A DNA stretch of 64,000 bases from Mesorhizobium sp. B1-1-8 (GTDB lineage Bacteria > Pseudomonadota > Alphaproteobacteria > Rhizobiales > Rhizobiaceae). Position numbers and translations under genes: made by a program. Of the stretch, positions 44,976 through 52,409 are shown piece by piece (position 1 is the stretch's first letter; each line of letters starts with the position of its first letter). The notes below the pieces were generated by a model. It saw only the letters and a list, made by a program, of their open reading frames with translations, ran no database searches and was not told the DNA's origin. The DNA is taken from the NCBI RefSeq assembly GCF_006442795.2, contig NZ_CP083956.1, positions 2,891,501 to 2,955,500 on the forward strand, written 5' to 3'.

Positions 44976-46247
44976 TTAGACCGGTTCCCGCGCCATGACA
45001 AGGCAGGTGTTCTGGCCGCCGAAGCCGAAGGAATTCGACAGAACCGTGCCGACTTCGGCGTTGCGCTTGCTGTTCGGCACGACGTCGAGCACGATCGCCG
45101 GATCGGGATTGTCGTAATTGATCGTCGGCGGAATGACGCTTTCGCGCATCGTCATCAGCGAGAAAGCGGCCTCGACCGCGCCGGCCGCCGAGAGCGTGTG
45201 GCCGATCATCGACTTGTTCGACGAGATCGGCATCGAGCCGATGCGCTCGCCGAAGACGGTCGACAGCGACAGATGCTCCATCTTGTCGTTTTCCGGCGTC
45301 GAGGTGCCGTGTGCGTTGACATAGTCGATCTCGTCTTCGCCGAGGCCGGCATCGGCCAGCGCTGCGCGGACCGCCGCGATCGCCGGCGAACCGTCGGGCT
45401 TGGAACGGGTGCGGTGGAAATCGTCGGCCTTTTCGCCGCAGCCGCGCATGATGCCGAGGATGGTGGCGCCGCGGGCAAGGGCCGCTTCCAGCGATTCCAG
45501 AACAAGCGCGCCGGAGCCTTCGGCCAGCACGAAGCCGTCGCGGTCCTTGGAGAACGGCTTTGACGCCTTCTCAGGGATATCGTTGTGGGTGGAAAGCGCC
45601 GACAGCAGCGAGAAGCGGATCAGCGCCTCGGCGGTGGCGGAGCCGTCGGCGCCGATCGACAGCGCCTTGTCGCATTCGCCGCGGCGGATGGCCTCGACGC
45701 CGAGCTGGATGGCGGTGGCGCCGGAGGCACAGGCCGTCGAGAGCGTGATCGGCAGGCCGCGCGTGCCGAAGCGGTCGGCCAACCTGTCGGCGATCGAGCC
45801 GAACTGCGTGGTCTCGAAAACGTCGAGCTCCTTCAGCGCGCGGGCCACGCGCAGCAGCCGCTCGGCGCCGGCATCCTGCTTGTCGGAATTGTAGAGCGAA
45901 AAGCGGTCGGCCCAGTCGAGCTCGACCGGCGGCGAGGCCAGGAACAGCGGTCCGCCGAATTCACTGGAATCAAGACCAGCTTCCGAGACCGCCTCCTGCG
46001 CCGCCGTTTCCGCCAGCTCATAGGTAAGGGGGCTTGCGCCCCTGGAACTCGAGGGGAGGAAGTCGACCATGCCCGAAATGCGGGTGTTCAGGTGATCGAC
46101 CGGAAAGCGGGTGATCGGATGGATGCCGGACTTGCCCGAGGTCAGCGCCGCCCAATTGTCAGCCTTGCCGACGCCGAGCGACGTCACCACGCCGATGCCG
46201 GTCACGGCAACGATCGGCCTGCCCATGTGGTCTGTGAGATTGGCCAT
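44976..46247 (-). CDS. fabF1XL: beta-ketoacyl-ACP synthase of the C28 cluster (FabF1XL)
   Basis: A 423-residue condensing enzyme of the FabF type with a complete catalytic triad: nucleophile C173 in STACASGAT, His in NAHGTSTPEND and His in MIGHTLSAAG, plus the usual N-terminal VTGIGVVTSLG. It elongates acyl chains on AcpXL to make the 27-hydroxy-C28 chain. I chose the ATG at 46247 because AGGA lies seven bases upstream. The gene starts 28 bp after the second fabF-like gene, which lacks the catalytic Cys, so a heterodimer is likely. Confidence 0.93.
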   Translation of the reverse strand: MANLTDHMGRPIVAVTGIGVVTSLGVGKADNWAALTSGKSGIHPITRFPVDHLNTRISGMVDFLPSSSRGASPLTYELAETAAQEAVSEAGLDSSEFGGPLFLASPPVELDWADRFSLYNSDKQDAGAERLLRVARALKELDVFETTQFGSIADRLADRFGTRGLPITLSTACASGATAIQLGVEAIRRGECDKALSIGADGSATAEALIRFSLLSALSTHNDIPEKASKPFSKDRDGFVLAEGSGALVLESLEAALARGATILGIMRGCGEKADDFHRTRSKPDGSPAIAAVRAALADAGLGEDEIDYVNAHGTSTPENDKMEHLSLSTVFGERIGSMPISSNKSMIGHTLSAAGAVEAAFSLMTMRESVIPPTINYDNPDPAIVLDVVPNSKRNAEVGTVLSNSFGFGGQNTCLVMAREPV

Positions 46248-46275
46248 GTTTTGTCCTGACAATATCGATCGCAGC

Positions 46276-47463
46276 TCAGGCCGCCTTGATCAGCCCCATG
46301 CCCTCGAATTGGTGATAGCCGATCGCCGTTGCAAGAACGGTTTCGGGAACGCCGCCAAACGGCTTTTCCGCCGTGGCGTCGAAAGCGGGATAACCTGCTT
46401 TGCGGTCGACGGCCATCGCGGCGAGCGCCACGGCAAAAGGAAATTGTGCTTCCTTGATATGGCCGGTCAATGTCGAGAAGGCGCGCGCGGCGAGCCCGGG
46501 ATTGGCGTCGAGCGCCGCTTTCTCGGCAGCCGTGGCGGCATGGGCGCCGGAGGCACCCGATATGGTCAGCAATTCGCCGGCGGGCAGCGCTGCCTGTTCT
46601 AATAGCGCGGCGATCGCGGTGTCCAGCTCGCCATGCCGGCGCCTGGCGCGGCCGGAAACAACCGGGCCGAGTTCGGCGTAGATCTTGCGGCCGCGGCTTT
46701 GCGCATGCCCGCGCTGCTCTAGTACCAGGAAGGCGCCGCCGGATCCCGTCACCACGCCGCCGCCTTCAGCGCCTTGCCGCTGCCAGATCGGCTTCCAGGC
46801 GCCGCGATGCAGATAGCCGGCGAGCTCGTAGCCGAGCAGCATGTCGGAATGTTCGGTCTGGAAGGCGCCGCCGACCAGGACATGGGTCGACTGGCCGGAG
46901 CGGATGCGGGCGGCGGCCGTCTCGACGGCAGCGACGCCGGCGCCCTCCTCGCCCATGAAGGTGCGGGAGGAACCGGTGACCTTGTGGACGATCGAAATGT
47001 TGCCGGCGAGCAGGTTCGAAAGCTGGGCCAGAAACAGCGTCGGCCGCAATTCCGTCGTGAGCTTCTCGTTGAGCAGCACGTCGCGGTCGTTGCGGCTTTC
47101 GGAAGCGGCGAGAATGGCGGCATCGACGGCTTCGTCACGTTCGCCGCCGCCGGCAGCCACCACCATGTCCATGGTGGCGCAGAGCTCGTCATTGCCCTTG
47201 ATGCCGGCGTCGTCAAGCGCCAGACCGGCGGCATAGGTGCCGAGCCGCTGCCAGGTTTCCATCTGGCGCTGGTCGCCGCGCTTGGCGATCTGCAGGTTCC
47301 AGTCGATCGCGGGCAGGGGATGGATGGTGTAGGGCGCAAAGCGCGCGGCCTCGAGCACCGGCTCGAGGCCCGGCTGGGTGAGCTTCTGCCAGTGCGCATC
47401 AGGACCCTCTCCCAGCGAAGAGACAAGGCCGATGCCGGTGATGACGACGTCGTGGGAGCTCAT
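46276..47463 (-). CDS. fabF2XL: FabF-like condensing-enzyme homologue lacking the active-site Cys (FabF2XL)
   Basis: A 395-residue ketosynthase-fold protein (VITGIGLVSSLGEG at the start). Where FabF1XL has STACASGAT, this protein reads KVTGSSRTFMGEEGAG (from residue 161), with no cysteine in the region. The first conserved His block (AHGTST) is also absent, replaced by SGASGAHAA, while LTGHIKEAQF keeps a His. It cannot work as a normal ketosynthase and is more like the chain-length factor of KS-CLF pairs. That role is inferred from the missing residues and adjacency to fabF1XL. The start is ATG 47463 or TTG 47490; neither has a good ribosome site. Confidence 0.88.
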   Translation of the reverse strand: MSSHDVVITGIGLVSSLGEGPDAHWQKLTQPGLEPVLEAARFAPYTIHPLPAIDWNLQIAKRGDQRQMETWQRLGTYAAGLALDDAGIKGNDELCATMDMVVAAGGGERDEAVDAAILAASESRNDRDVLLNEKLTTELRPTLFLAQLSNLLAGNISIVHKVTGSSRTFMGEEGAGVAAVETAAARIRSGQSTHVLVGGAFQTEHSDMLLGYELAGYLHRGAWKPIWQRQGAEGGGVVTGSGGAFLVLEQRGHAQSRGRKIYAELGPVVSGRARRRHGELDTAIAALLEQAALPAGELLTISGASGAHAATAAEKAALDANPGLAARAFSTLTGHIKEAQFPFAVALAAMAVDRKAGYPAFDATAEKPFGGVPETVLATAIGYHQFEGMGLIKAA

Positions 47464-47517
47464 GGGCGGCTGTTGTGGGTCAGTCGGCAAGGCGCGTCAA
47501 GATTGCGCCGAGTTGCC

Positions 47518-47799
47518 TCAGGCGGCCTTGGCCGCAACCAGCGCGTCGATCTTGGCGCAGAGGTTCTTCATGACGAAATAGTCGTCGGTCGAGGCCTTGC
47601 CGTCATTGACCTCTTGCGTCCACTTTTCCAGCGGCACCTTGATGCCGAATTCCTTGTCGATGGCAAAGACGATGTCGAGGAAATCGAGGCTGTCGATGCC
47701 GAGATCGTCGATGGTGTGGCTTTCGGGCGTGATGGTGTCGATATCGATCTCGCTGGTGTCGGCAATAATCTTGGCGACTTTCTCGAACGTGGTGGACAA
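47518..47799 (-). CDS. acpXL: acyl carrier protein AcpXL
   Basis: A 93-residue acyl carrier protein specialised for very-long-chain fatty acids. The phosphopantetheine Ser is S37 in [10 protein letters not shown], with [22 protein letters not shown] in the next helices, closely like rhizobial AcpXL as I know it. It uses a TTG start preceded by AAGGA at good spacing. It is the first gene of the C28 operon. No fabZ-like dehydratase lies between it and the fabF-like gene, unlike the Rhizobium leguminosarum order. Confidence 0.94.
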   Translation of the reverse strand: MSTTFEKVAKIIADTSEIDIDTITPESHTIDDLGIDSLDFLDIVFAIDKEFGIKVPLEKWTQEVNDGKASTDDYFVMKNLCAKIDALVAAKAA

Positions 47800-47927
47800 G
47801 GGCTCTTCCTTCGGTTGCGGGCGGAATCTGTCCGCATCTTGTTTGGGCGCTGTCTAATCGGTTTTTCCGGGCAGGAAAAGGCCGAATGCGCCGCGCGCAA
47901 ATGGGATGCCGGGTCTGTGAACGCAAG

Positions 47928-47956
47928 AAGGGCCGCCGGTCGGCCCGGCGGCCCTT
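47928..47956 (-). terminator. stem-loop terminator of the slipin gene
   Basis: AAGGGCCGCCGG pairs perfectly with CCGGCGGCCCTT around a five-base loop. It lies 19 bp after the slipin stop, before acpXL, so the two minus-strand genes are probably separate transcripts. Confidence 0.85.
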
Positions 47957-47975
47957 CCCATCACGTCATGTCAGC

Positions 47976-49121
47976 TCAGCTGTCGCGGAGCTTGACTAGG
48001 TCGTTCAGCAGCCCGCCCGTCCCGTTGTGGACGGTCAGGCGCTCGACCTTGCCGGCGATGGCCTCCAGAGCCTCGAGCTCCTTCAGCCGCAGCATCACCG
48101 GGTTCTCGGCCATCACCTTGGCCGTGTTGAGCAGCGAACGCGTGGCGTTCGTCTCCTCGCGGCGGCGGATGACGTTGGCCTCGGCCTGCTTTTCGGCCGA
48201 AACCACCTGGTTGAGGATTTCGCGCATCTCGCCCGGCAGGATGACATCCTTGAGCGCGATATCGCTGACTTCGACGCCGATCGCGGCCATGTCGGCACGC
48301 ACCTTGGCCGCCGCCTCTTCGTCGACCGTCACCTTCTTTTCAAGGATCTGGTCGAGGGTGAGCGCGCCAAGCGTCTTGCGGAAGGCGTACTGCAGGGCGC
48401 GGTAGAGGGCTTCCGTGAAGTCCTTCACCGTGCTCACCGCCTTGACCGGATCGACGACCCGGTATTCGGCGGCGATGTTGACGCGGATCGTCACGCGATC
48501 CTTGGTCAGCACTTCCTGCCCGGCGACATCGAGCGACTGGCGCTTGATGTCGACGACCTTCACCTGGACCATGCGTCCGACGTTCCAGAAGGCGTGCACG
48601 CCCGCGGCAAGCGTGCGGGCGAACACGCCGTCGACGAACAGCAGTCCGACCTGGCCGTCCACGACCGGATGCAGGAACATCAGTTCCGTCTTCCGGGCCT
48701 GGCCGATCCGGCGCATGACCGCCGGATCGATGGCGAGATCGGCCGACGTGTCGACCAGCGTCACCTTCCACGGTCCGGCATCCGTCCACAGCACGAGCTT
48801 GCGGTCCGGCGCCAGCACGGCATGCAGGTTGCCGTCCCGCTCGATGACGGCGACGTCCGTGCGCCCGGTGCGAACGACGGTGAAATGACGCGCGGCCACG
48901 GCCGGGAGCTTGTCGAACAACGCCTTCTCGTATGCCGAAACGAATTCCGGGTTCTTCAGGTCGTGCCTGGACACTTCCAGGTTGCCGCGCCGGTTGGCGA
49001 GCCAATGTTCGCCCGGCATCAGAACAGCCTGGATCTCACCCTTGTAGAGGGCGACGGCACGCTCATTTTCCTTAACAAGGACGCGCTGGCGTCCAAGAAC
49101 CTTTTCGAGAATGGTCTTCAT
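47976..49121 (-). CDS. slipin (SPFH/band-7 family) protein
   Basis: A 381-residue SPFH protein. The SPFH core (about residues 160-320) shows VKVVDIKRQSLDVAGQEVLT, VNIAAEYRVVDPVKA and GVEVSDIALKDVILPGEM. A helical, Glu/Ala-rich region (AEKQAEANVIRRREETNATRSLLNTAK) follows for oligomerisation. The first ~150 residues are not a transmembrane anchor, unlike stomatin, and include a repeat-like AVLAPDRKLVLWTDAGPW section. The ATG at 49121 follows AGGAG. Two tRNA-like sequences lie upstream on the same strand; slipins in RtcR-type RNA-repair operons are known beside tRNA-like RNAs. Confidence 0.9.
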   Translation of the reverse strand: MKTILEKVLGRQRVLVKENERAVALYKGEIQAVLMPGEHWLANRRGNLEVSRHDLKNPEFVSAYEKALFDKLPAVAARHFTVVRTGRTDVAVIERDGNLHAVLAPDRKLVLWTDAGPWKVTLVDTSADLAIDPAVMRRIGQARKTELMFLHPVVDGQVGLLFVDGVFARTLAAGVHAFWNVGRMVQVKVVDIKRQSLDVAGQEVLTKDRVTIRVNIAAEYRVVDPVKAVSTVKDFTEALYRALQYAFRKTLGALTLDQILEKKVTVDEEAAAKVRADMAAIGVEVSDIALKDVILPGEMREILNQVVSAEKQAEANVIRRREETNATRSLLNTAKVMAENPVMLRLKELEALEAIAGKVERLTVHNGTGGLLNDLVKLRDS

Positions 49122-49475
49122 TGTCTTACTCCTGTCGGGCATGGCCCCATGCGAGGCGTCACGTCATGCGTCGATCGTCCTTTCGTTTCTCGTTTCCTTT
49201 TCCCGGCACGAATGATCCGGAGACCGGTGGCATTTGCACACGGCGGGCCTTCGGGAGCGGATCGCGGGACGGCAAAGCGGGCGCCGGAGGCCGAAGCCTC
49301 CTTTGCCGGCACCGCCGCGCCTTGATCGTCACCGCGGGCCTAGCCGCGAGCCGATGGCGCAAGACACCGCCGCCCGGCGAGGCCGAAGCCCCTGCCGTCC
49401 GTAGAGTCCTCGCATTCCGGTCCCCGGACCGTTTTTTCGAATAACACCGTAAAAGGGTGCCTTGGCTTACCAGGC
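49122..49475. other. 354-bp intergenic region between slipin and tRNA-like sequences
   Basis: No gene is supported. The part next to 49121 includes the slipin ribosome site. GGAGGC-cgaa-GCCTCC forms a hairpin near 49286-49301. A plus-strand intrinsic terminator lies at 49418-49437, although no plus-strand gene precedes it. I looked for a sigma-54 type promoter upstream of the slipin and saw none. Confidence 0.5.
49418..49437 (+). terminator. orphan plus-strand intrinsic terminator
   Basis: CGGTC-CCCG-GACCG followed by six T residues. There is no plus-strand gene within 300 bp upstream, so it may end an unannotated small RNA or be a chance hairpin. Confidence 0.5.
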
Positions 49476-49549
49476 CAAATGGAGAAGGATTCGAACCTTC
49501 GGCCGTCAGATTATGAGTCTGATGCTCTACCCAACTGAGCTATCCGTGT
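49476..49549 (-). tRNA. tRNA-Met(CAU)-like sequence with imperfect acceptor stem
   Basis: Read on the minus strand, the sequence has TA-GCTC...GAGC (D arm), a perfect five-pair anticodon stem TCAGA/TCTGA around the loop CTCATAA (anticodon CAU), variable loop CGGCC and a perfect T arm GAAGG-TTCGAAT-CCTTC. The acceptor stem pairs only five of seven bases (ACACGGA against TCCATTT), and no CCA is encoded. It abuts a second tRNA-like sequence with a one-base gap. It may be a degenerate or phage/plasmid-type tRNA, or a tRNA-like RNA of an RNA-repair locus. Confidence 0.6.
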
Positions 49550-49550
49550 C

Positions 49551-49615
49551 GTGGGTGTGGGAATTGAACCCTGCCTCCGGACCCAAATCCGGCGCTCTCC
49601 ATGAGCTACACCCGC
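49551..49615 (-). tRNA. degenerate tRNA-like sequence (UGG, Pro-type anticodon)
   Basis: On the minus strand GCGGGTG-TA-GCTC starts a tRNA shape and CACCCAC closes the acceptor stem with one mismatch. The D arm is GCTC-ATGGA-GAGC with a very short loop. The anticodon arm is CCGGA-TTTGGG-TCCGG (six-base loop, UGG if read as proline). The T arm has TTCAATT with only three or four pairs. At about 65 nt it is shorter than any normal tRNA, so it is unlikely to be a working adaptor. Confidence 0.45.
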
Positions 49616-49827
49616 AATCCCAACACCCGAAACGGCGCCGTACACAGCGCGGCAGAGCCGTCTGCGCGGGCGGAGGCGAAAGCTCCAGCCGTTGTGCTCG
49701 CTTCGGTTTTCGTGACCGGGAGCGCGCCTATAGACCCTGCGACGGGTTGTCGCAAGCGGCATTGTCGCGGCAGATTTGCGGCTTCTTTCCGCTGTGACAT
49801 TTCGGCACCAATTTCATCGGTCACAGC

Positions 49828-49858
49828 CTTGTTTGTACCAATGTACCATGATAACAAG
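49828..49858. promoter_or_regulatory. possible operator of the RHH gene
   Basis: CTTGTT at 49828-49833 is an inverted copy of AACAAG at 49853-49858, with the palindrome GTACCAATGTAC between them. It spans the start of the ribbon-helix-helix gene, a usual place for autoregulation by such proteins. Evidence is position only. Confidence 0.35.
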
Positions 49859-50129
49859 CGTTATGGTTATAGAACGTATACAGACTGGCGTGCGCCTGGA
49901 GAAAAGGCTTGTGAAAGTGCTCAAGGCTCTGGCCGAGCATCACGACATGAGTCTTGGCGAGCTCATCGAGGGCATCGTGTTGCATGCTTTCGAGGGGCGA
50001 GCGCCGTTTTCACCGGCGACACTCGAGACAATCGATCAGCTGAAGCGCATCTACGGGCTGGAGCTCCGCGCGGCGGATAGCCACCAGTTGACGGAAATAA
50101 TGGAGGAGTCCGGTGACGAGCCATCTTGA
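49848..50129 (+). CDS. ribbon-helix-helix-like DNA-binding protein
   Basis: A 93-residue small protein. The pattern RIQTGVRLEKRLVKVLKALA then MSLGELIEGIVLHAFEG looks like a ribbon-helix-helix core (strand, two helices), with a helical tail (TLETIDQLKRIYGL). The start is ATG 49848 or 49863; neither has a strong ribosome site. Its end overlaps the start of the SRPBCC gene by 17 bp, so the two are coupled. It is probably the regulator of this two-gene unit. Confidence 0.7.
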   Translation: MITSVMVIERIQTGVRLEKRLVKVLKALAEHHDMSLGELIEGIVLHAFEGRAPFSPATLETIDQLKRIYGLELRAADSHQLTEIMEESGDEPS

Positions 50130-50580
50130 GCGCAGCCACAGGATCGATCTTGCAGGTCCTGTCGAGCGCGTCTTTCCATTGTTCACGCCCATGGGAGAAA
50201 AGCTGTGGGTCGATGGCTGGAATCCTGAATTTCTGCATCCGCGAGACGGCGAGACGCAAGAAGGGATGGTGTTCCGGACCGGCCACGGTGACGAGCTCAC
50301 GCTTTGGGCTTGCACGGATTGGCAGCCGAAAGAACACTTTGTGCGCTATGCCAGGGTGACGCCGGGATCGCGTTTCGGATTTGTCGAAGTAACCTGTCTT
50401 GATAAAGGCCCGGACGGCACGCAGGCTTCCATCGCCTATGCGTTCACGGCGCTCGGTGAGCAGGGACAATCGTATCTGTCGAAGCTGACCGAGGATGCCT
50501 TCAGGGATATGATCGAAACGTGGAAGGTCGAGATCAACGCCTGGCTATTGAAAAATGGGATGGCCAGCCACCACGCCTAG
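50113..50580 (+). CDS. SRPBCC (START-like) family protein
   Basis: A 155-residue protein with the layout of the SRPBCC/START fold: an opening strand RSHRIDLAGPVERVFPLFTPMGEKLW, several strands, and a long C-terminal helix (DAFRDMIETWKVEINAWLLK). It would bind a small hydrophobic ligand in a pocket. The GTG start at 50113 follows GGAGGAG and lies inside the preceding RHH gene. It abuts the end of the convergent phosphatase gene. No ligand can be named. Confidence 0.8.
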   Translation: MTSHLERSHRIDLAGPVERVFPLFTPMGEKLWVDGWNPEFLHPRDGETQEGMVFRTGHGDELTLWACTDWQPKEHFVRYARVTPGSRFGFVEVTCLDKGPDGTQASIAYAFTALGEQGQSYLSKLTEDAFRDMIETWKVEINAWLLKNGMASHHA

Positions 50581-51129
50581 TCAGAACGTGACCCGTCCGA
50601 GTACCTTGAGGCCGTCGCCCTGCGGTTCGACGATCACCGCTTCGCCCTCGCGCGGCGCGATGCCGGTGAGCGCGACGATGTTTTCCAGATGCGTGACCAT
50701 CACCAGGTTGTCAGAGCCGGAATAGTTGCGGATCTCCTTCATGACGGCCTCGAGCTGGGCGGCCTTCTCTTCCGGATCGGTCTTGAGCAGGTCGAGCGGC
50801 GCGAAGGGCTGCGGCTCGTCCTCGAAGGCGATACGCGCGGTATCGAGGCAGCGGCAGTAGCGGCTGGAGAGCACACGCTCGATAGGCGCCGCGCGTGCCG
50901 CGAACAAGGCGCCGATCCGGCCCGCCTGCTGCTTGCCGCGCTCCGACAGGTTGAGTTGGGTAATGCAGCTGTCGATGTTGAAATTGGCGGGATCGGTTGT
51001 ACCGGTGACCAGCGCATGGCGAAGCAGCACGACATGGCCGCCGTCGCGCAGCAGCGCCCAGCCCGCATCGGTTGCGTGGGCAAGGCTCGGAACGGCAAGA
51101 AGGAAAAGCGCAAGGGCAAGTCGCAGCAT
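50581..51129 (-). CDS. histidine phosphatase family protein, secreted
   Basis: A 182-residue protein with a signal peptide (MLRLALALFLLAVPSLAHA) and the histidine phosphatase core. The catalytic motif reads LLRHA where the family has RHG; the second catalytic His is in MVTHLENIVALTG. SSRYCRCLDTARIAF supplies the phosphate-binding Arg. It probably removes phosphate from a small molecule in the periplasm. The ATG at 51129 follows AAGGA. Confidence 0.87.
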   Translation of the reverse strand: MLRLALALFLLAVPSLAHATDAGWALLRDGGHVVLLRHALVTGTTDPANFNIDSCITQLNLSERGKQQAGRIGALFAARAAPIERVLSSRYCRCLDTARIAFEDEPQPFAPLDLLKTDPEEKAAQLEAVMKEIRNYSGSDNLVMVTHLENIVALTGIAPREGEAVIVEPQGDGLKVLGRVTF

Positions 51130-51285
51130 CGGGAGTCCTTGTGGCGGCCCGAGAGGCCCGGACCATCGTTGGCATATAGGGATCGCAAAGCCGCCTGAAA
51201 GACAAGCAGAGGAAGCGGTGGACGGGCGCAAAGCCGTTCCGCGGAGCGATTGCCCCGCCGTCGGGGCTCGCCTATCACGGGAAAA

Positions 51286-52236
51286 ATGTCACCGCTTGTG
51301 GAAACAGTCCTGTTCGTCTTCAGTCTGGTCGCATTCGGCTATCTCGCCGGGTTCACAGGCTACCTCAAGCCGGCGAGCGGCGAGGGCATAGCCGAATTCG
51401 CCGTCAACGTGGCGATGCCGCTGCTTCTGTTCCAGACGATGGTGAAGTCGGATTTCCACGGCGTCGCGCCGTGGTCATTGTGGGGCGCCTATTTTGCGGC
51501 CGTCGCCATCACCTGGGCCGCCGGTCATCTGCTGACAACGCGTGTGTTTGGGCGCGATGCCCGCGCCGGCATCGTCGGCGGTGTGTCTTCTGCCTATTCC
51601 AATATCGTGCTGCTCGGCGCGCCGTTCATCCTCGGCGTCTTCGGGCAGGACGGGTTCGAGGTGCTGTCGCTTTTGGTCTCGGTTCACCTGCCGATCATGA
51701 TGATGGCCTCGATTATCCTGTTCGAGATGTTCGGGCGAAGCGGCGGCGAACCAGTCCATCCGTTGCGTGTCATCAGAAGCTTCCTCAAGCGGCTGTTCGT
51801 CAACCCGCTGATCATCGGCATCCTGGCGGGACTTGCCTGGCGCCTCACCGGCGCTCCGCTGCCGGATCTTGTCGAGCGGCTCGTCGATGCGCTGGCCGGC
51901 ACGGCGGGACCGGTGGCGCTGTTTGCCATGGGTTTCAGCCTGCGCCGCTTCGGCATCTCCGGCAACGTCCGGCCGGCGCTGGCGCTGTCGGCGCTCAAAT
52001 TGTTCCTGATGCCGGCGATGGTGCTGGCACTCGTCTGGCTGCTCGGCCTGCCGCCGCTGACGGCGAAGGTCGCGGTGGTCGTGGCGGCGCTGCCTTCGGG
52101 CATCAATTCCTATCTCATCGCCGTCCAGTTCAACACCGGCCAGGCGCTGGCGTCGAACCAGATGACGATCGCAACGGCAAGCGCGGTGCTGACCACGTCC
52201 TTCTGGCTGACGGTTGTCGTCCATGTGTTTGGATAA
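51286..52236 (+). CDS. AEC-family (auxin efflux carrier-like) transporter
   Basis: A 316-residue inner-membrane protein with about ten hydrophobic segments and the AEC layout: five helices, a polar loop, then five helices. The motif FAVNVAMPLLLFQT is near the N-terminus and SSAYSNIVLLGAPF and LPSGINSYLIA lie in the conserved halves. Such carriers move malonate or other small carboxylates. I chose the ATG at 51286 because GGGA precedes it; an ATG at 51250 adds 12 basic residues. Confidence 0.9.
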   Translation: MSPLVETVLFVFSLVAFGYLAGFTGYLKPASGEGIAEFAVNVAMPLLLFQTMVKSDFHGVAPWSLWGAYFAAVAITWAAGHLLTTRVFGRDARAGIVGGVSSAYSNIVLLGAPFILGVFGQDGFEVLSLLVSVHLPIMMMASIILFEMFGRSGGEPVHPLRVIRSFLKRLFVNPLIIGILAGLAWRLTGAPLPDLVERLVDALAGTAGPVALFAMGFSLRRFGISGNVRPALALSALKLFLMPAMVLALVWLLGLPPLTAKVAVVVAALPSGINSYLIAVQFNTGQALASNQMTIATASAVLTTSFWLTVVVHVFG

Positions 52237-52409
52237 CGGGCGGAACGGCCCAACCGCTCTCGCCTTTGCTGGCCCAACCCCTATATGCCATCATGCGATT
52301 GCTTGCCGGGCTTTCCCTCGGTAAGAGCAACGTGGCAGCGTGGCCACGTGCACGCTCATCGAAATTTCCAGAAAAACGGCCGATCAGCGCGCCGGACGGA
52401 GGCCAGACC

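Noticed and set aside
47976..49615. A full RtcR-type RNA-repair operon with a sigma-54 promoter
   Set aside because: No rtcR, rtcB, rtcA or TROVE gene is in the window and no convincing sigma-54 promoter was seen before the slipin or the tRNA-like pair. Only the slipin/tRNA-like association is reported.
51471..52409. Open frame running into the aldehyde dehydrogenase, giving an apparent 798-residue protein
   Set aside because: The upstream part lies inside the AEC carrier gene in another frame, with Arg/Gly/Pro-rich non-family sequence. The ATG at 52410 has GGAGG and the family N-terminus.
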